DNA of 64,000 bases. Origin: an uncultured Verrucomicrobia subdivision 3 bacterium (GTDB lineage: Bacteria > Verrucomicrobiota > Verrucomicrobiia > Limisphaerales > UBA11358). Both the position numbers and the translations under genes were made by a program. The stretch covers positions 1 through 64,000 of the forward strand of contig CAIPKV010000068.1 of assembly GCA_903865745.1 (NCBI GenBank). Direction: 5' to 3'. Below the pieces are notes generated by a model. That model ran no database searches. It worked only from the letters and a program-made list of their open reading frames with translations, and was not told the origin of the DNA. This document shows positions 15,425-24,299 of this stretch, in pieces; position 1 is the first letter of the stretch, and each line of letters opens with the position of its first letter.

Positions 15425-17242
15425 ATGAAACGCACGCATCATTGCAACGAACTGCGCCCGGCACATATCGGGCAAACCGTCACTCTCTCCGGCTGGGTCC
15501 ACTCCCGGCGCGACCTCGGCGGCCTCATCTTCATCGACATCCGCGACCGCGAAGGCCGCACGCAAACGGTGTTTGATCCGTCGGATTTGCCGAAAGACCT
15601 TTTTGAAAAAGCCGCCGCCTTGCGCAGCGAATGCGTGGTGAGCGTGAGCGGCAAAGTGCGTCAACGCCCCGCCGGCACGAACAATGCCAAGATTCCGACG
15701 GGCGAAGTCGAAGTCGGCGTGACCGCGCTCGAAGTTTTGAACATGGCGGAAGTCCTGCCGTTCCCCGTGGACGACCCGGAAATCGCCAACAAGGTGAATG
15801 AAGAATTGCGCCTGCAATATCGCTACCTTGATTTGCGTCGCCCCGAGATGGCGCGCAACTTGAAGGTGCGCAGCAAGGTCGCCATCGCCACGCGCAGCTA
15901 CATGGACGAACAGGGTTTTCTCGAAGTTGAGACGCCGACGCTGTTCAAATCCACCCCGGAAGGCGCGCGCGAATTCCTCGTGCCGAATCGCCGCGAGCCC
16001 GGCACCTTTTACGCGCTCCCGCAATCGCCGCAGCAGTTCAAACAGATTCTCATGGTGGCTGGCGTCGAGAAGTATTTCCAACTCGCCCGCTGCTACCGCG
16101 ATGAAGATTTGCGCGCGGACCGGCAGCCGGAGTTCACGCAGGTGGATATCGAGATGAGTTTTATTGATCGCGAAGATATTTACGCGCTCATCGAAGGCTT
16201 GGTCAAACGCGTGTGGAAGACGGCGTTAAATATTGATGTGCCAACACCCTTCAAGCGCATCAGCTTTGAAGAGGCGCTCAATCGCTACGGTATTGATAAG
16301 CCGGACACGCGCTTCGGGATGGAGCTTGTGGACCTGACGGAAGATTTCAAAGCCTCCACGTTCAAGGTGTTTAGCGGCACCATCGCCAATGGCGGCGTGG
16401 TGAAAGCGCTCAACGCGAAAGGACTCGCGGGCGCGACGCAAGGTCAGATCGAAACGATGACGGAGTACGCCAAGAGCTTCGGCGCGAAGGGGCTCGCGTT
16501 CATCAAGGTGGAGAACGGCGAATGGAAATCGCCCATCGTGAAGTTTTTCAGCGACGCGGAGAAGGCCGCGCTCACCACGAAGCTCGCAATTCAGGAGGGC
16601 GACTTGATTTTGTTCGCCGCCGATCAGTGGTTGAACGCGTGCGAAATCCTCGGCAAGATACGTTTATATTGCGCTGACGTTTTGAAGGGGCAGGGGAAGC
16701 TGGTGATTCCCGCCGACCAGTTTAATTTTCTCTGGGTCATCGAGTTTCCGCTGCTCGGCTTTGATCGCGAACAGAACCGCTGGTATTCCAGCCATCATCC
16801 GTTCACCGCGCCGGTGCAGGAAGACATTCCGCTGCTCAAGACGGACCCCAAGAAAGTGCGCGGGCAACATTATGACGTCGTGGTGAACGGCGTCGAACTC
16901 GGCGGCGGCTCCATCCGGATCCATCAGCCCGATGTGCAGAAAACCATCTTCGAGGAACTGCTCGCCATTCCGCCCGAGGAGACCAAGCTGCGCTTTGGTT
17001 ATATGCTCGACGCCTTCAAATATGGCGCGCCCCCGCACGGCGGCATCGCGCTGGGCTTCGACCGGCTCATTGCGATTCTCTGCGGCACCCAAAGTATCCG
17101 CGACGTGATTGCTTTCCCGAAGACTGCGAAAGGGACGTGCTTGATGACGGATTCGCCCAGCCAGGTTTCGCCCAAGCAATTACGCGATCTTTATCTGGAA
17201 GTGAAAGTAAAGCTGGTAGCTCCCGCTCCGGCCAAAACCTGA
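15425..17242 (+). CDS. aspS: Aspartyl-tRNA synthetase
   Basis: 605 residues, the length of bacterial-type AspRS with the GAD insertion. Order: OB-fold anticodon domain (VTLSGWVHSRRDLGGLIFID), class II motif 1 (RSKVAIATRSYMDEQGFLEV), motif 2 (FQLARCYRDEDLRADRQPEF), GAD domain about 290-420, motif 3 (YGAPPHGGIALGFDRL). Charges tRNA-Asp, and also tRNA-Asn in organisms lacking AsnRS, which cannot be told here. Starts 108 nt after the HerA-like gene; the hydrolase follows after 12 nt. Confidence 0.97.
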   Translation: MKRTHHCNELRPAHIGQTVTLSGWVHSRRDLGGLIFIDIRDREGRTQTVFDPSDLPKDLFEKAAALRSECVVSVSGKVRQRPAGTNNAKIPTGEVEVGVTALEVLNMAEVLPFPVDDPEIANKVNEELRLQYRYLDLRRPEMARNLKVRSKVAIATRSYMDEQGFLEVETPTLFKSTPEGAREFLVPNRREPGTFYALPQSPQQFKQILMVAGVEKYFQLARCYRDEDLRADRQPEFTQVDIEMSFIDREDIYALIEGLVKRVWKTALNIDVPTPFKRISFEEALNRYGIDKPDTRFGMELVDLTEDFKASTFKVFSGTIANGGVVKALNAKGLAGATQGQIETMTEYAKSFGAKGLAFIKVENGEWKSPIVKFFSDAEKAALTTKLAIQEGDLILFAADQWLNACEILGKIRLYCADVLKGQGKLVIPADQFNFLWVIEFPLLGFDREQNRWYSSHHPFTAPVQEDIPLLKTDPKKVRGQHYDVVVNGVELGGGSIRIHQPDVQKTIFEELLAIPPEETKLRFGYMLDAFKYGAPPHGGIALGFDRLIAILCGTQSIRDVIAFPKTAKGTCLMTDSPSQVSPKQLRDLYLEVKVKLVAPAPAKT

Positions 17243-17254
17243 TTTGCTCCGGTC

Positions 17255-18082
17255 ATGGCCGACTGGAAGAAATCAGGCCGACGCATCTTGATTGCCATTG
17301 CTGTCGTCTATTTTTTCCTGTGTGCCTGCACCTGTGCGTGGCAGCGGAAGCTGCTTTATTTCCCGACGAAGATTCCGGCGGACTCCGTCGTACAGGCGGG
17401 CGCCGAGCACGGCTTTGTTCCTTGGAAAAATCCTGCTAACCAAATCATCGGCTGGAAGATTTCCGCTCACAGCACGGCGGCTGGCAGCGTCTTGATTCTT
17501 CACGGCAATGCTGGGTGCGCCATCGGGCGTGATTACATCGCGCAACCAATCCACGAAGCGGCGAATGTAGACGTTTATGTTTTGGAATATCCCGGCTACG
17601 GTGCCCGCGAGGGTTCGCCCAGTAAGCAGAGTTTCGTCGATGCTGCCGAAGAAGCCTTTCAATTACTCCCGACCAACTCCCCGCGCTACGTCGTGAGCGA
17701 ATCCATCGGCGCGGGCGTCGCCAGTGAGCTTGCCAAGCGTCATCCGTCGGAGGTCGCCGGGCTGGCGTTGCTGGTGCCCTACCACAATCTCGCGGCCGTA
17801 GCCCAGCGGCACATGTGGTTTCTCCCCGCGTATATTTTGTTGCTCGATCGGTTTAATCCCGAAGCCTGTCTGCGTAGTTACCATGGCCCGGTGAAGTTTG
17901 CCGTCGCCGGTGCGGACGAGGTTATCGGGCCAAAATCCGGCCTCCGCCTCAATGACAGCTACGGCGGACCTAAAGCACTACAAGTATTTCCCGGCGCGCA
18001 CCACAACGACATCTCCGCCCAGCCGCCCGCGTGGTGGCAGGAAGTATTTCGCTTCTGGCAACAGCATCCCACCCATTCGTGA
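17255..18082 (+). CDS. Membrane-anchored alpha/beta hydrolase
   Basis: 275 residues. The N-terminal helix ILIAIAVVYFFLCACTCAW is a membrane anchor or lipoprotein-like signal. Then the oxyanion motif LILHGNAGCAIG, the nucleophile elbow VVSESIGAGVASEL (Ser-Glu-Ser-Ile-Gly; the second Ser is the nucleophile), acid in VAGADEVIGP and the catalytic His in FPGAHHNDI. This is the BEM46/ABHD13-like group. Substrate unknown. Follows aspS by 12 nt. Confidence 0.8.
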   Translation: MADWKKSGRRILIAIAVVYFFLCACTCAWQRKLLYFPTKIPADSVVQAGAEHGFVPWKNPANQIIGWKISAHSTAAGSVLILHGNAGCAIGRDYIAQPIHEAANVDVYVLEYPGYGAREGSPSKQSFVDAAEEAFQLLPTNSPRYVVSESIGAGVASELAKRHPSEVAGLALLVPYHNLAAVAQRHMWFLPAYILLLDRFNPEACLRSYHGPVKFAVAGADEVIGPKSGLRLNDSYGGPKALQVFPGAHHNDISAQPPAWWQEVFRFWQQHPTHS

Positions 18083-18084
18083 AA

Positions 18085-18114
18085 TAAAAAAGGGACGGCT
18101 TTTGGCCGTCCCTT
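18085..18114 (-). terminator. Terminator of the Spy-like gene
   Basis: Stem AAGGGACGGC (18090-18099) and GCCGTCCCTT (18105-18114). Read on the minus strand it is followed by a T6 run. It also closes the convergent hydrolase gene. Confidence 0.8.
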
Positions 18115-18130
18115 CAGATTTAATTAAGTG

Positions 18131-18547
18131 TTATTGCTGTGGCGGCGCGGCGGGCGGAGTGCCGCCGGGCGGGCGGATATGCTGCGTATGCTGCTGCCAC
18201 TTGACCAATTGGTCAGGCGTCAGGAGCGCCTTGATCTGGGCCTGCGTATCCGCGCGGAGTTCCTTGGCCTTGGCGCGTTTATCCTCTTGCGACAGGCTGG
18301 TATCAGTGCGCAGCGCTTTCATTTTAGTCTGCTGATCTTCCATGATCGTCTTGAACTTCGCCTTTTGGGTGTCGGTCAGGTCGAGTTCCTTGGCAATCTG
18401 GTCGAGGTTCGGTCGGCCGCGGAAGCCTGCGGGTGGTCCGCCAGCGGGAGGAGTGTTTGTGTTGTCTTGAGCCTGGAGCGCGGTGCTACCGGCGATCAAG
18501 CTGCCAGCGACGAGCGCCGCCAGCGCGAATGTTTTGGTCAGTTTCAT
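18131..18547 (-). CDS. Spy/CpxP-like periplasmic protein
   Basis: 138 residues. Signal peptide (LAALVAGSLIAGSTALQAQ), then a helical core with two LTxxQ-type motifs (LDLTDTQKAKFKTIMEDQQT and LLTPDQLVKWQQH), the pattern of Spy/CpxP periplasmic chaperones. Pro/Gly-rich stretches flank the core (PPAGGPPAGFRGRP and PPGGTPPAAPPQQ). Probably an envelope stress protein. Single gene with its own terminator. Confidence 0.7.
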   Translation of the reverse strand: MKLTKTFALAALVAGSLIAGSTALQAQDNTNTPPAGGPPAGFRGRPNLDQIAKELDLTDTQKAKFKTIMEDQQTKMKALRTDTSLSQEDKRAKAKELRADTQAQIKALLTPDQLVKWQQHTQHIRPPGGTPPAAPPQQ

Positions 18548-18634
18548 AGTTTAATTATTTATTTTCAGGTGCGAACCGCCGGTTGTGGTTGTGGTGGCGG
18601 ATACACTATTGCAGACGCCATTCTAGCCCGAAGG

Positions 18635-19918
18635 TTACAACGTCCGCAACACCTTCGCCGCGGCAGCCACCGTCTGGTCAATATCCGCCGGCGAGTGCGC
18701 GGTGGAGATAAAACCCGCTTCGAACTGCGATGGCGCGAGATAAACCCCCGCATCAAGCATTCCGTGAAAGAACTTGTTAAACTTCTCGCGGTCACTCTTC
18801 ATGGCGTCCGCCACATTGTGAACCGGCTCGCCCGTGAAGTAGCCGCAGAACATTGAACCGCAGCGGTTGAAGCGCATTGGTACGTTGGCCGTTTTCGCGG
18901 CGTCGGTCAGGCCCGCTTCTAATTGTAAGCCGAGAGTCTCCAATTTTTCATACGCGTCGCTCGCCAACAATTCTTCCAGGTTTGCGATACCCGCCGCCAT
19001 CGCAATCGGGTTGCCGCTGAGCGTCCCCGCCTGATAGACCGGTCCGAGCGGCGCGAGATAATCCATGATGTCTGCGCGCCCACCGAAAGCGCCGACCGGG
19101 AGACCGCCCCCGATGACTTTGCCAAACGTGCTCAAGTCCGGGCGAATGTTAAACCGCTCCTGCGCCCCGCCCTTCGCCAAGCGAAAGCCCGTCATTACTT
19201 CATCGAAAATGAGCAGCGCGCCATGCGCCGCCGTGAGCTCGCGCAGAAACTCCAGATAGCCGGGTTTAGGGAGATACAACCCCGCATTGCCCGGCACCGG
19301 CTCCACGATGATGCCGGCAATCTCATTTTTATTAGCGGCAAAAATCGCTTTCACCGCCTCCACATCATTGTAAGGCGCGACGATGGTGTGCGACGTGAAC
19401 GCCGCCGGCACGCCCGCACTGTCCGGCTGACCGAACGTCAGTGCGCCGCTGCCCGCCTTCACCAGCAACGAATCCACATGACCATGGTAGCAGCCGTCGA
19501 ACTTGATGATCTTGTCGCGCTTCGTGAATCCGCGCGCGAGGCGGATGGCGCTCATGCACGCTTCCGTGCCACTGCTCGTCATGCGAATCTTCTCTACGCT
19601 CGGGACCAGTTCACAGATGCGTTTCGCCATGGTGACTTCCAGCGGATTCGGGATGCCGAAGCTCGTGCCAAACTCGGCGGCGGTTTTTACGGCGGCAATG
19701 ATTTTGGGATGGGCGTGACCGAGGATGGCGGGACCCCAAGTGCAGACATAATCAATCAATTCATTACCGTCCACGTCCCAGACCTTGGCGCCGCGCGCGC
19801 GATTGACGAAGAAAGGGTTGCCGCCGACGGCGCGGAAGGCGCGCACCGGCGAATTGACGCCGCCGGGGATATATTTCAAAGCTTCAGCGAAGAGCCGGTC
19901 AGATTGAACGCGAATCAT
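18635..19918 (-). CDS. hemL: Glutamate-1-semialdehyde 2,1-aminomutase
   Basis: 427 residues, the usual length. PLP enzyme of the C5 pathway forming 5-aminolevulinate for haem. Signatures: [20 protein letters not shown], the phosphate-binding [34 protein letters not shown] (Asp contacting PLP) and [18 protein letters not shown] with the Schiff-base lysine. Preceded by a long non-coding stretch (19919-20759) with repeats. Confidence 0.95.
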   Translation of the reverse strand: MIRVQSDRLFAEALKYIPGGVNSPVRAFRAVGGNPFFVNRARGAKVWDVDGNELIDYVCTWGPAILGHAHPKIIAAVKTAAEFGTSFGIPNPLEVTMAKRICELVPSVEKIRMTSSGTEACMSAIRLARGFTKRDKIIKFDGCYHGHVDSLLVKAGSGALTFGQPDSAGVPAAFTSHTIVAPYNDVEAVKAIFAANKNEIAGIIVEPVPGNAGLYLPKPGYLEFLRELTAAHGALLIFDEVMTGFRLAKGGAQERFNIRPDLSTFGKVIGGGLPVGAFGGRADIMDYLAPLGPVYQAGTLSGNPIAMAAGIANLEELLASDAYEKLETLGLQLEAGLTDAAKTANVPMRFNRCGSMFCGYFTGEPVHNVADAMKSDREKFNKFFHGMLDAGVYLAPSQFEAGFISTAHSPADIDQTVAAAAKVLRTL

Positions 19919-20023
19919 GCCGACAAATTAACAGCGAAGGAACCTAGAAACAAAGCAGAATGAAACGGGTTGCTTAACGGCGAGGGCGATTGCAACTGGA
20001 TAAGTTTTTTACATATTGGAATT

Positions 20024-20293
20024 TCATTTAGCAAAAGTCCTATCCCACGGGGCTCCTGTCCAAACGCTAGATGTTGGCAACTGTTGATAAAACTTCCTGA
20101 CTGTACGACGACTCACTGGGTCTGTTGCCACTGGAATAAGCCCCAACTTATTCCGGCAATAATTCTCTAGATCAATCTGTGCTGTAAAAACTGGCTTTTG
20201 TTTGCCCTTAATAACCCAGCCATGCAGATGGCGATCATATAAAATGTTCACTAGTTTACTTGGCTGCTGCAGTTTTTTGGCAATCTTTTTCAT
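20024..20293 (-). CDS. Hypothetical protein in an AT-rich patch
   Basis: 89 residues if it starts at ATG 20293 (MKKIAKKLQQPSKLVNILYD). Composition is protein-like (RHLHGWVIKGKQKPVFTAQI, then DPVSRRTVRKFYQQL) but no family is recognised. The surrounding 19.97-20.33 kb is clearly lower in G+C than its neighbours, which suggests a recent insertion or a decayed gene. No strong ribosome binding site. It may be a remnant. Confidence 0.35.
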   Translation of the reverse strand: MKKIAKKLQQPSKLVNILYDRHLHGWVIKGKQKPVFTAQIDLENYCRNKLGLIPVATDPVSRRTVRKFYQQLPTSSVWTGAPWDRTFAK

Positions 20294-20465
20294 AAACTCG
20301 AAGCCGCACAATAATAAATAGGACCTAGTTTTTGTTTTAGCAATTGTCTAGTTTCCTGCGGCAACGGTATGCAGGACGGGAAACCCTGTCCATTGCATTT
20401 TTGCAGTTCCTCCCACCCTCGCCGCACCTGAATACTTGAAGAAAGCCGGTACAAATGTATTACGA

Positions 20466-20622
20466 CCTCCCTCACCCCACCCTCTCCCCAAGGAGAGGGC
20501 TTTCACGTTCCCAGCGTCCTTGGTAAAACCCGCGACGGGATCGAAAGGAAGGTCAGCCGCATCACCCAAACCAGACGGAGCCTTTTCCCTCTCCTCGGGG
20601 GAGAGGGCTAGGGTGAGGGCGG
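20466..20622. repeat. Inverted-repeat element (CCCTCACCC family)
   Basis: The left arm CCTCCCTCACCCCACCCTCT (from 20466) and the right arm ending AGGGCTAGGGTGAGGGCGG (to 20622) are inverted copies of about 34 bp. Each contains a smaller hairpin (CTCTCCCCAAGGAGAG; CTCTCCTCGGGGGAGAG). Elements with exactly these ends are common in genomes of many phyla as non-autonomous repeats. It lies between the AT-rich patch and array B. Confidence 0.8.
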
Positions 20623-20759
20623 TCTTCCCTTAAAAAACCAATATCCCCATCGCCGCCTGTGCCGGGACGCCATTTACCGTCAAAAATGCAGTTTTCCCAC
20701 CTTAAAACGCGTAAGTGGCTAATAATTAAGGGGCATCAGCCTTTTGGCCCACCGCAGAA

Positions 20760-20969
20760 GCAGCTACTGACGCCATAAAAGCAGCTGCTTCCGTGATAAA
20801 AGCAGCTGCTTCCATGACGAAAGCAGTTGCTCCCGAGACGAAAGGAGCTGCTCTAGCCATGAAAGCAGTTGCTTCCAAGTCGAAAGGAGCTGCTCTAGCC
20901 ACGAAAGCAGTTGCTTCCATGACCAAAGCAGCTGCTCCAACGTCGAAAGCAGCTGCTTCTAAGGTGAAA
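20760..20969. repeat. 21-bp tandem array B (10 units)
   Basis: Ten units of exactly 21 bp starting GCAGCTGCT (variants GCAGTTGCT, GGAGCTGCT), then a variable 9 bp often ATGACG, and ending in AAA. Units 4 and 6 share a GGAGCTGCTCTAGCC variant, which points to duplication within the array. Reads as AAASMTK-like heptads on plus, with no credible start. It sits about 840 bp upstream of hemL (minus) and 107 bp beyond the BMC operon terminator. Confidence 0.92.
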
Positions 20970-21076
20970 ACAATCGAAATTTTTGGGGAAATCGGTCAGG
21001 AAACGGGCGGGCGGGCGGCTAAAATGCGCGCTACCGCTGCGGCGCTTTCGTTGGGGGTGACTCGGTTGGTTTAAAC

Positions 21077-21107
21077 AAAAAACCCACGGCTGACGCCGTG
21101 GGTTTTT
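21077..21107 (-). terminator. Terminator of the BMC operon
   Basis: AAACCCACGGC (21080-21090) and GCCGTGGGTTT (21095-21105) form an 11-bp stem with a TGAC loop, A/T runs on both sides. Located 23 nt after the aldolase stop on the minus strand. Confidence 0.9.
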
Positions 21108-21127
21108 CTGAAAGGGAGCCAGTGACT

Positions 21128-22183
21128 TTACTTCATCTGGGAAAGAATCTGGTCGGTGATGGCCTTCACCGCCGCTTCGGCTTCCGGATCGAGCCCGATG
21201 GTGGGCTCGTTGGACGTGGTGGCCTGACTCGTCGCGCCCGGACGCCATTCGCCGCTGTCACAGAGTTCGCATTCCTTCATCCCGATGCGCGGATCCACAA
21301 AGCCGAGGCTCTGCTTGATGTTGAGAATCTCCTTCATCTGCGGGCCGGTGAAGGTGTTGATCGGTTTGCCGAGCTGCCCCGCCACGACAATCGTGCGACA
21401 GTAGGCTTCGATGATCTCCATGCGCCAGTAGGCTTCCTCGATGTTGTTGTGGCTCCACGTCACGACGCCGTGATTGGCCATGAGGATGGTGTTGTAGTCG
21501 TCGGTCAAGTCGGCGACCAGTTTGCCCATGTCCGGCGACCCGGGCGTGCGATACGGGGCGACGCCGACGGAACAGAACACTTCGTATTCCGGCAACATGC
21601 ACGTGGGCGGCGCCTGCCCGACGACGGCGAACGCGGTGGCGTAGGGCGGATGACAATGGCAGGTGGCAACGGCCTTGGGCTGCTTCTTCATCATCTGCAA
21701 GTGCATAAGAATTTCACTCGTGCGCTTCTTGGTGCCGCAAAGTTGATTGCCATCGAAGTCCACGAGGCACATGTCGGACGGCTTCAAAGAGCCTTTGCTC
21801 ACGAGCGTGGGCGTGCAGATGGCGATGTCTTCGCCAACGCGGATGGCCATGTTGCCGCCGTTGCCATCCACATAGGCGCGTTTCCAGAGGCGATGACCCA
21901 TCTCGCAGATTTGCTCCTTGAGGCTGTGGGCGTAAGGGGAGGCGAAGAAGGCTTCGAGTTCCGCCTTGGGCGACTTGGAGTTAAGTTTCTTGGTGGGGGG
22001 CGCAAGTTTATCGCCACTGACCGGTGCCGCGCCGCCGGTGGCGAGGATCCGGGCGCCGTTTGTCTCGATATCCTGCAAGAGTTCGCGCGCCGAGGGCGTC
22101 ACGATGGCGTCGGCGGGGATGCTGACGGCCTGACCGTTGCGGATCATTTCCTGAATGTCACGGACACTGATAACTTGGCTCAT
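21128..22183 (-). CDS. BMC-associated class II aldolase (fuculose/rhamnulose-1-phosphate type)
   Basis: 351 residues. Class II aldolase/adducin domain from about residue 105: GNGGNMAIRVGEDIAICTPT (phosphate loop), TCHCHPPYATAF (Zn-binding HxH), ILMANHGVVTWSHN (third His). Cleaves L-fuculose- or L-rhamnulose-1-phosphate to dihydroxyacetone phosphate and L-lactaldehyde. Unusual are an N-terminal extension of about 95 residues (VRDIQEMIRNGQAVSIPADA, then TPSARELLQD) and a C-terminal amphipathic helix (EAEAAVKAITDQILSQM), which looks like an encapsulation peptide. The last gene of the minus-strand BMC operon; the same arrangement is known from the PV-type locus of Planctomyces limnophilus. Confidence 0.88.
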   Translation of the reverse strand: MSQVISVRDIQEMIRNGQAVSIPADAIVTPSARELLQDIETNGARILATGGAAPVSGDKLAPPTKKLNSKSPKAELEAFFASPYAHSLKEQICEMGHRLWKRAYVDGNGGNMAIRVGEDIAICTPTLVSKGSLKPSDMCLVDFDGNQLCGTKKRTSEILMHLQMMKKQPKAVATCHCHPPYATAFAVVGQAPPTCMLPEYEVFCSVGVAPYRTPGSPDMGKLVADLTDDYNTILMANHGVVTWSHNNIEEAYWRMEIIEAYCRTIVVAGQLGKPINTFTGPQMKEILNIKQSLGFVDPRIGMKECELCDSGEWRPGATSQATTSNEPTIGLDPEAEAAVKAITDQILSQMK

Positions 22184-22195
22184 ATAAGTATAAAG

Positions 22196-22501
22196 CTAAC
22201 CCTTCCACGGGTGGTAAAACATCTCGTCGACCAGCACGCAATTGATCGCGTCAATCGGCGGCGACACTTCGAACGGCTGCGCGGCTTCGGCGCCTTCCTC
22301 GTAACCAATCACGTCGTTCACCCCGCCGCCAAGGTCGTCATACACGACGAGGCTGGGGTCGGTCCCCATGCCGGGCTTGGCCGTCAGCGCCGTGGCGAAC
22401 TGCGCCCGGCTCAGCGGGCTGACCACCAGAAAGCGTCCGCCCTTGAGCGTCTCAACTGACTTGCTCAACGTGACCCGGCCGATGACAGTTCCGAGCTTCA
22501 C
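22196..22501 (-). CDS. BMC-P shell vertex protein (EutN/CcmL family)
   Basis: 101 residues. KLGTVIGRVTLSKSVETLKG at the start and VDEMFYHPW at the end mark the pentameric EutN/CcmL fold that caps the vertices of the microcompartment. The central loop (KPGMGTDPSLVVYDDLGGGV) holds the usual DDLGAG-type turn. First of three BMC-P paralogues in this operon. Three distinct pentamers are typical of PV-type loci. Confidence 0.9.
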   Translation of the reverse strand: MKLGTVIGRVTLSKSVETLKGGRFLVVSPLSRAQFATALTAKPGMGTDPSLVVYDDLGGGVNDVIGYEEGAEAAQPFEVSPPIDAINCVLVDEMFYHPWKG

Positions 22502-22504
22502 AAT

Positions 22505-22783
22505 TTAAATTCTTTTGCCCGGCTCATGCTCATCCACGATGCCGGTGACGAGCCAGCGCACGGGACTTTTATCCACGCCCACGGCCTTGCGCGCCGCTTT
22601 GCCGTCGGACGAAATCACCACCTGCTGGTGCATGCCCGCCCCGTGCGAATCAATCGCAATGATCGGCGCGCCTTCCGCCTCGCCGCCCTTGCCGATGGGC
22701 TGGCAGATCACCAGCCGCCACGCGTCGAAACTCGGATGCTTCCGGGTCGCTACAATGTTGCCTTCGACGCGGGCGAGCAGCAT
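22505..22783 (-). CDS. BMC-P shell vertex protein (EutN/CcmL family)
   Basis: 92 residues. MLLARVEGNIVATRKHPSFD, AIDSHGAGMHQQVVISSDG and VRWLVTGIVDEHEPG follow the EutN/CcmL pattern. The glycine turn reads SHGAG rather than DDLGAG. It lies 3 nt downstream of the preceding shell gene region and directly (1 nt) after the aldehyde dehydrogenase on the minus strand, so it is translationally coupled. Confidence 0.9.
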   Translation of the reverse strand: MLLARVEGNIVATRKHPSFDAWRLVICQPIGKGGEAEGAPIIAIDSHGAGMHQQVVISSDGKAARKAVGVDKSPVRWLVTGIVDEHEPGKRI

Positions 22784-24292
22784 TTAGTAAATCCTCAAGT
22801 TATCCACCATCACGCAGCGGCGGACGCGCGTGAACGTGCGGGGATTCGTGATGCCTTCGCCGGTGGGCGTGGCAATCGAGAAGCTGAGATAACCTTCGCC
22901 GCCGAGCCCGAGGCCGGCGGGGGAGGGACCGTTCTTAACGAACAAGGTCGTGTCCAGCGCGCGGGCCATGGCTGTGATGTTCTCGACATCGTGCGAGTGG
23001 ATGATGGCGGTGTGCTTGTAATTGTGCTCGGATTGGAGTGAGCGTTCGATGCCTTCCTCGACGCTTTTGACGCGCACGATGGGAATCATGGGCATCATCT
23101 GCTCTTCCTGAACGAACGGATGCATGGCATCGGTTTCGCCGAAGAGGAGTTGCGTGCCGGATGGCAGGTTGATGCCGGCGGCCTGTGCGAGAAAGGACGG
23201 ATCTTTGCCGATGTAATCTTTGTTGGTGTGCGCCTGCGCGCACCCGCCGCCCTGTCCGGGCGTGATGGTGAACGCGGCTTTGGTGAGCTTTTCCAACTGC
23301 GAGGGATTCAGCTTCACCGCGCCATTCTCGGACATCTTCTGCATCAACTTGTCCGCGATCTGATCGAGAACGAACACCTGCTTCTCGCCAATGCACAAAA
23401 GATTGTTGTCGAACGCGGCACCAGAAATGATGGCCTTCGCCGCGCGCGTCGGACAGCAAGTGTCATCAACCAAGACGGGCGGATTGCCGGGGCCGGCGCA
23501 AATGGCGCGCTTGCCGGTCTGCATCGCGGCCTTTACTACCATCGGTCCGCCGGTGACGAGCAGCAGGCGGGTAAATTCGTTTTTGCACAGGGCATTGAAG
23601 GAGTCGAGCGTCGGCTTCTCGATGATGCAGACTACGTTTTCAATGCCGGTCTCGCGATAAATCGCTTCGTTGTAGGCGCGCACAGCGACTGCCGCGCAAC
23701 GGGCAGCGCTCGGATGCGCATTAAACACGACGGAGTTGCCGGCCGCGCAGATGTTGACGATGTTGCCGCTTAGCGTAGGAATGGAATGCGTGCTGGGCGT
23801 GATGGCGCCCACGACACCGAACGGCGTGTATTCCTCCAGCGTAATGCCGTGATCGCCGCTGCGGGCATCGGGGCGGAGCCAGTCCACACCAGGCACCAGT
23901 TTGATCAAGCCCAGCTTGGCAATCTTGTGGTCGAGCCGGCCAATCTTGGTCTCTTCAAATTCAATCTTGCCCCACTGCTCGGCATTCTTCTCTGCCATCG
24001 CCTTGACGATCTCTTCAATCTTGCGACGGGCGGCAACTCCCTTTTCCTTCAATTGCAAAAAGGCTTCCTGTGCCGCTCCACAAGCTTCTTCGGCGGTGGC
24101 AAACACGCCATACTTGCCACGCAAGGCTGGAGCGGACGAAGGCTTCTTAATGCTAAAGCCGCAGGATTCAGATTTAGGTGCGGGCGCAGATGGAGCTGGG
24201 GACGGCTTGGTCGCGGTAGTGGCGGTGCCACCCAATTTGCCCAACACTTCGGCTACGACATCACGAATTAAAGTTTCATTCACGGCGCTCAT
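22784..24292 (-). CDS. BMC CoA-acylating aldehyde dehydrogenase (PduP/EutE-like)
   Basis: 502 residues. The first 20 residues (SAVNETLIRDVVAEVLGKLG) are an amphipathic encapsulation peptide joined by a Pro/Ala linker. The catalytic domain has VVGAITPSTHSIPTLSGNIV, the nucleophile in FDNNLLCIGEKQVFVLD, and GPSPAGLGLGGEGYLSFSIA. Oxidises lactaldehyde (or propionaldehyde) to the acyl-CoA with NAD+ inside the shell. The neighbours PduL and AckA take the CoA ester on. Confidence 0.93.
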   Translation of the reverse strand: MSAVNETLIRDVVAEVLGKLGGTATTATKPSPAPSAPAPKSESCGFSIKKPSSAPALRGKYGVFATAEEACGAAQEAFLQLKEKGVAARRKIEEIVKAMAEKNAEQWGKIEFEETKIGRLDHKIAKLGLIKLVPGVDWLRPDARSGDHGITLEEYTPFGVVGAITPSTHSIPTLSGNIVNICAAGNSVVFNAHPSAARCAAVAVRAYNEAIYRETGIENVVCIIEKPTLDSFNALCKNEFTRLLLVTGGPMVVKAAMQTGKRAICAGPGNPPVLVDDTCCPTRAAKAIISGAAFDNNLLCIGEKQVFVLDQIADKLMQKMSENGAVKLNPSQLEKLTKAAFTITPGQGGGCAQAHTNKDYIGKDPSFLAQAAGINLPSGTQLLFGETDAMHPFVQEEQMMPMIPIVRVKSVEEGIERSLQSEHNYKHTAIIHSHDVENITAMARALDTTLFVKNGPSPAGLGLGGEGYLSFSIATPTGEGITNPRTFTRVRRCVMVDNLRIY

Positions 24293-24299
24293 AATTCAA

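Noticed and set aside
20290-20475. 61-codon minus frame next to the 89-residue orphan gene
   Set aside because: Its start is encoded by the inverted repeat element and the sequence has no protein-like pattern.
20760-20969. CRISPR array
   Set aside because: Units are directly contiguous 21-bp repeats with no unique spacers, and no cas genes are nearby.
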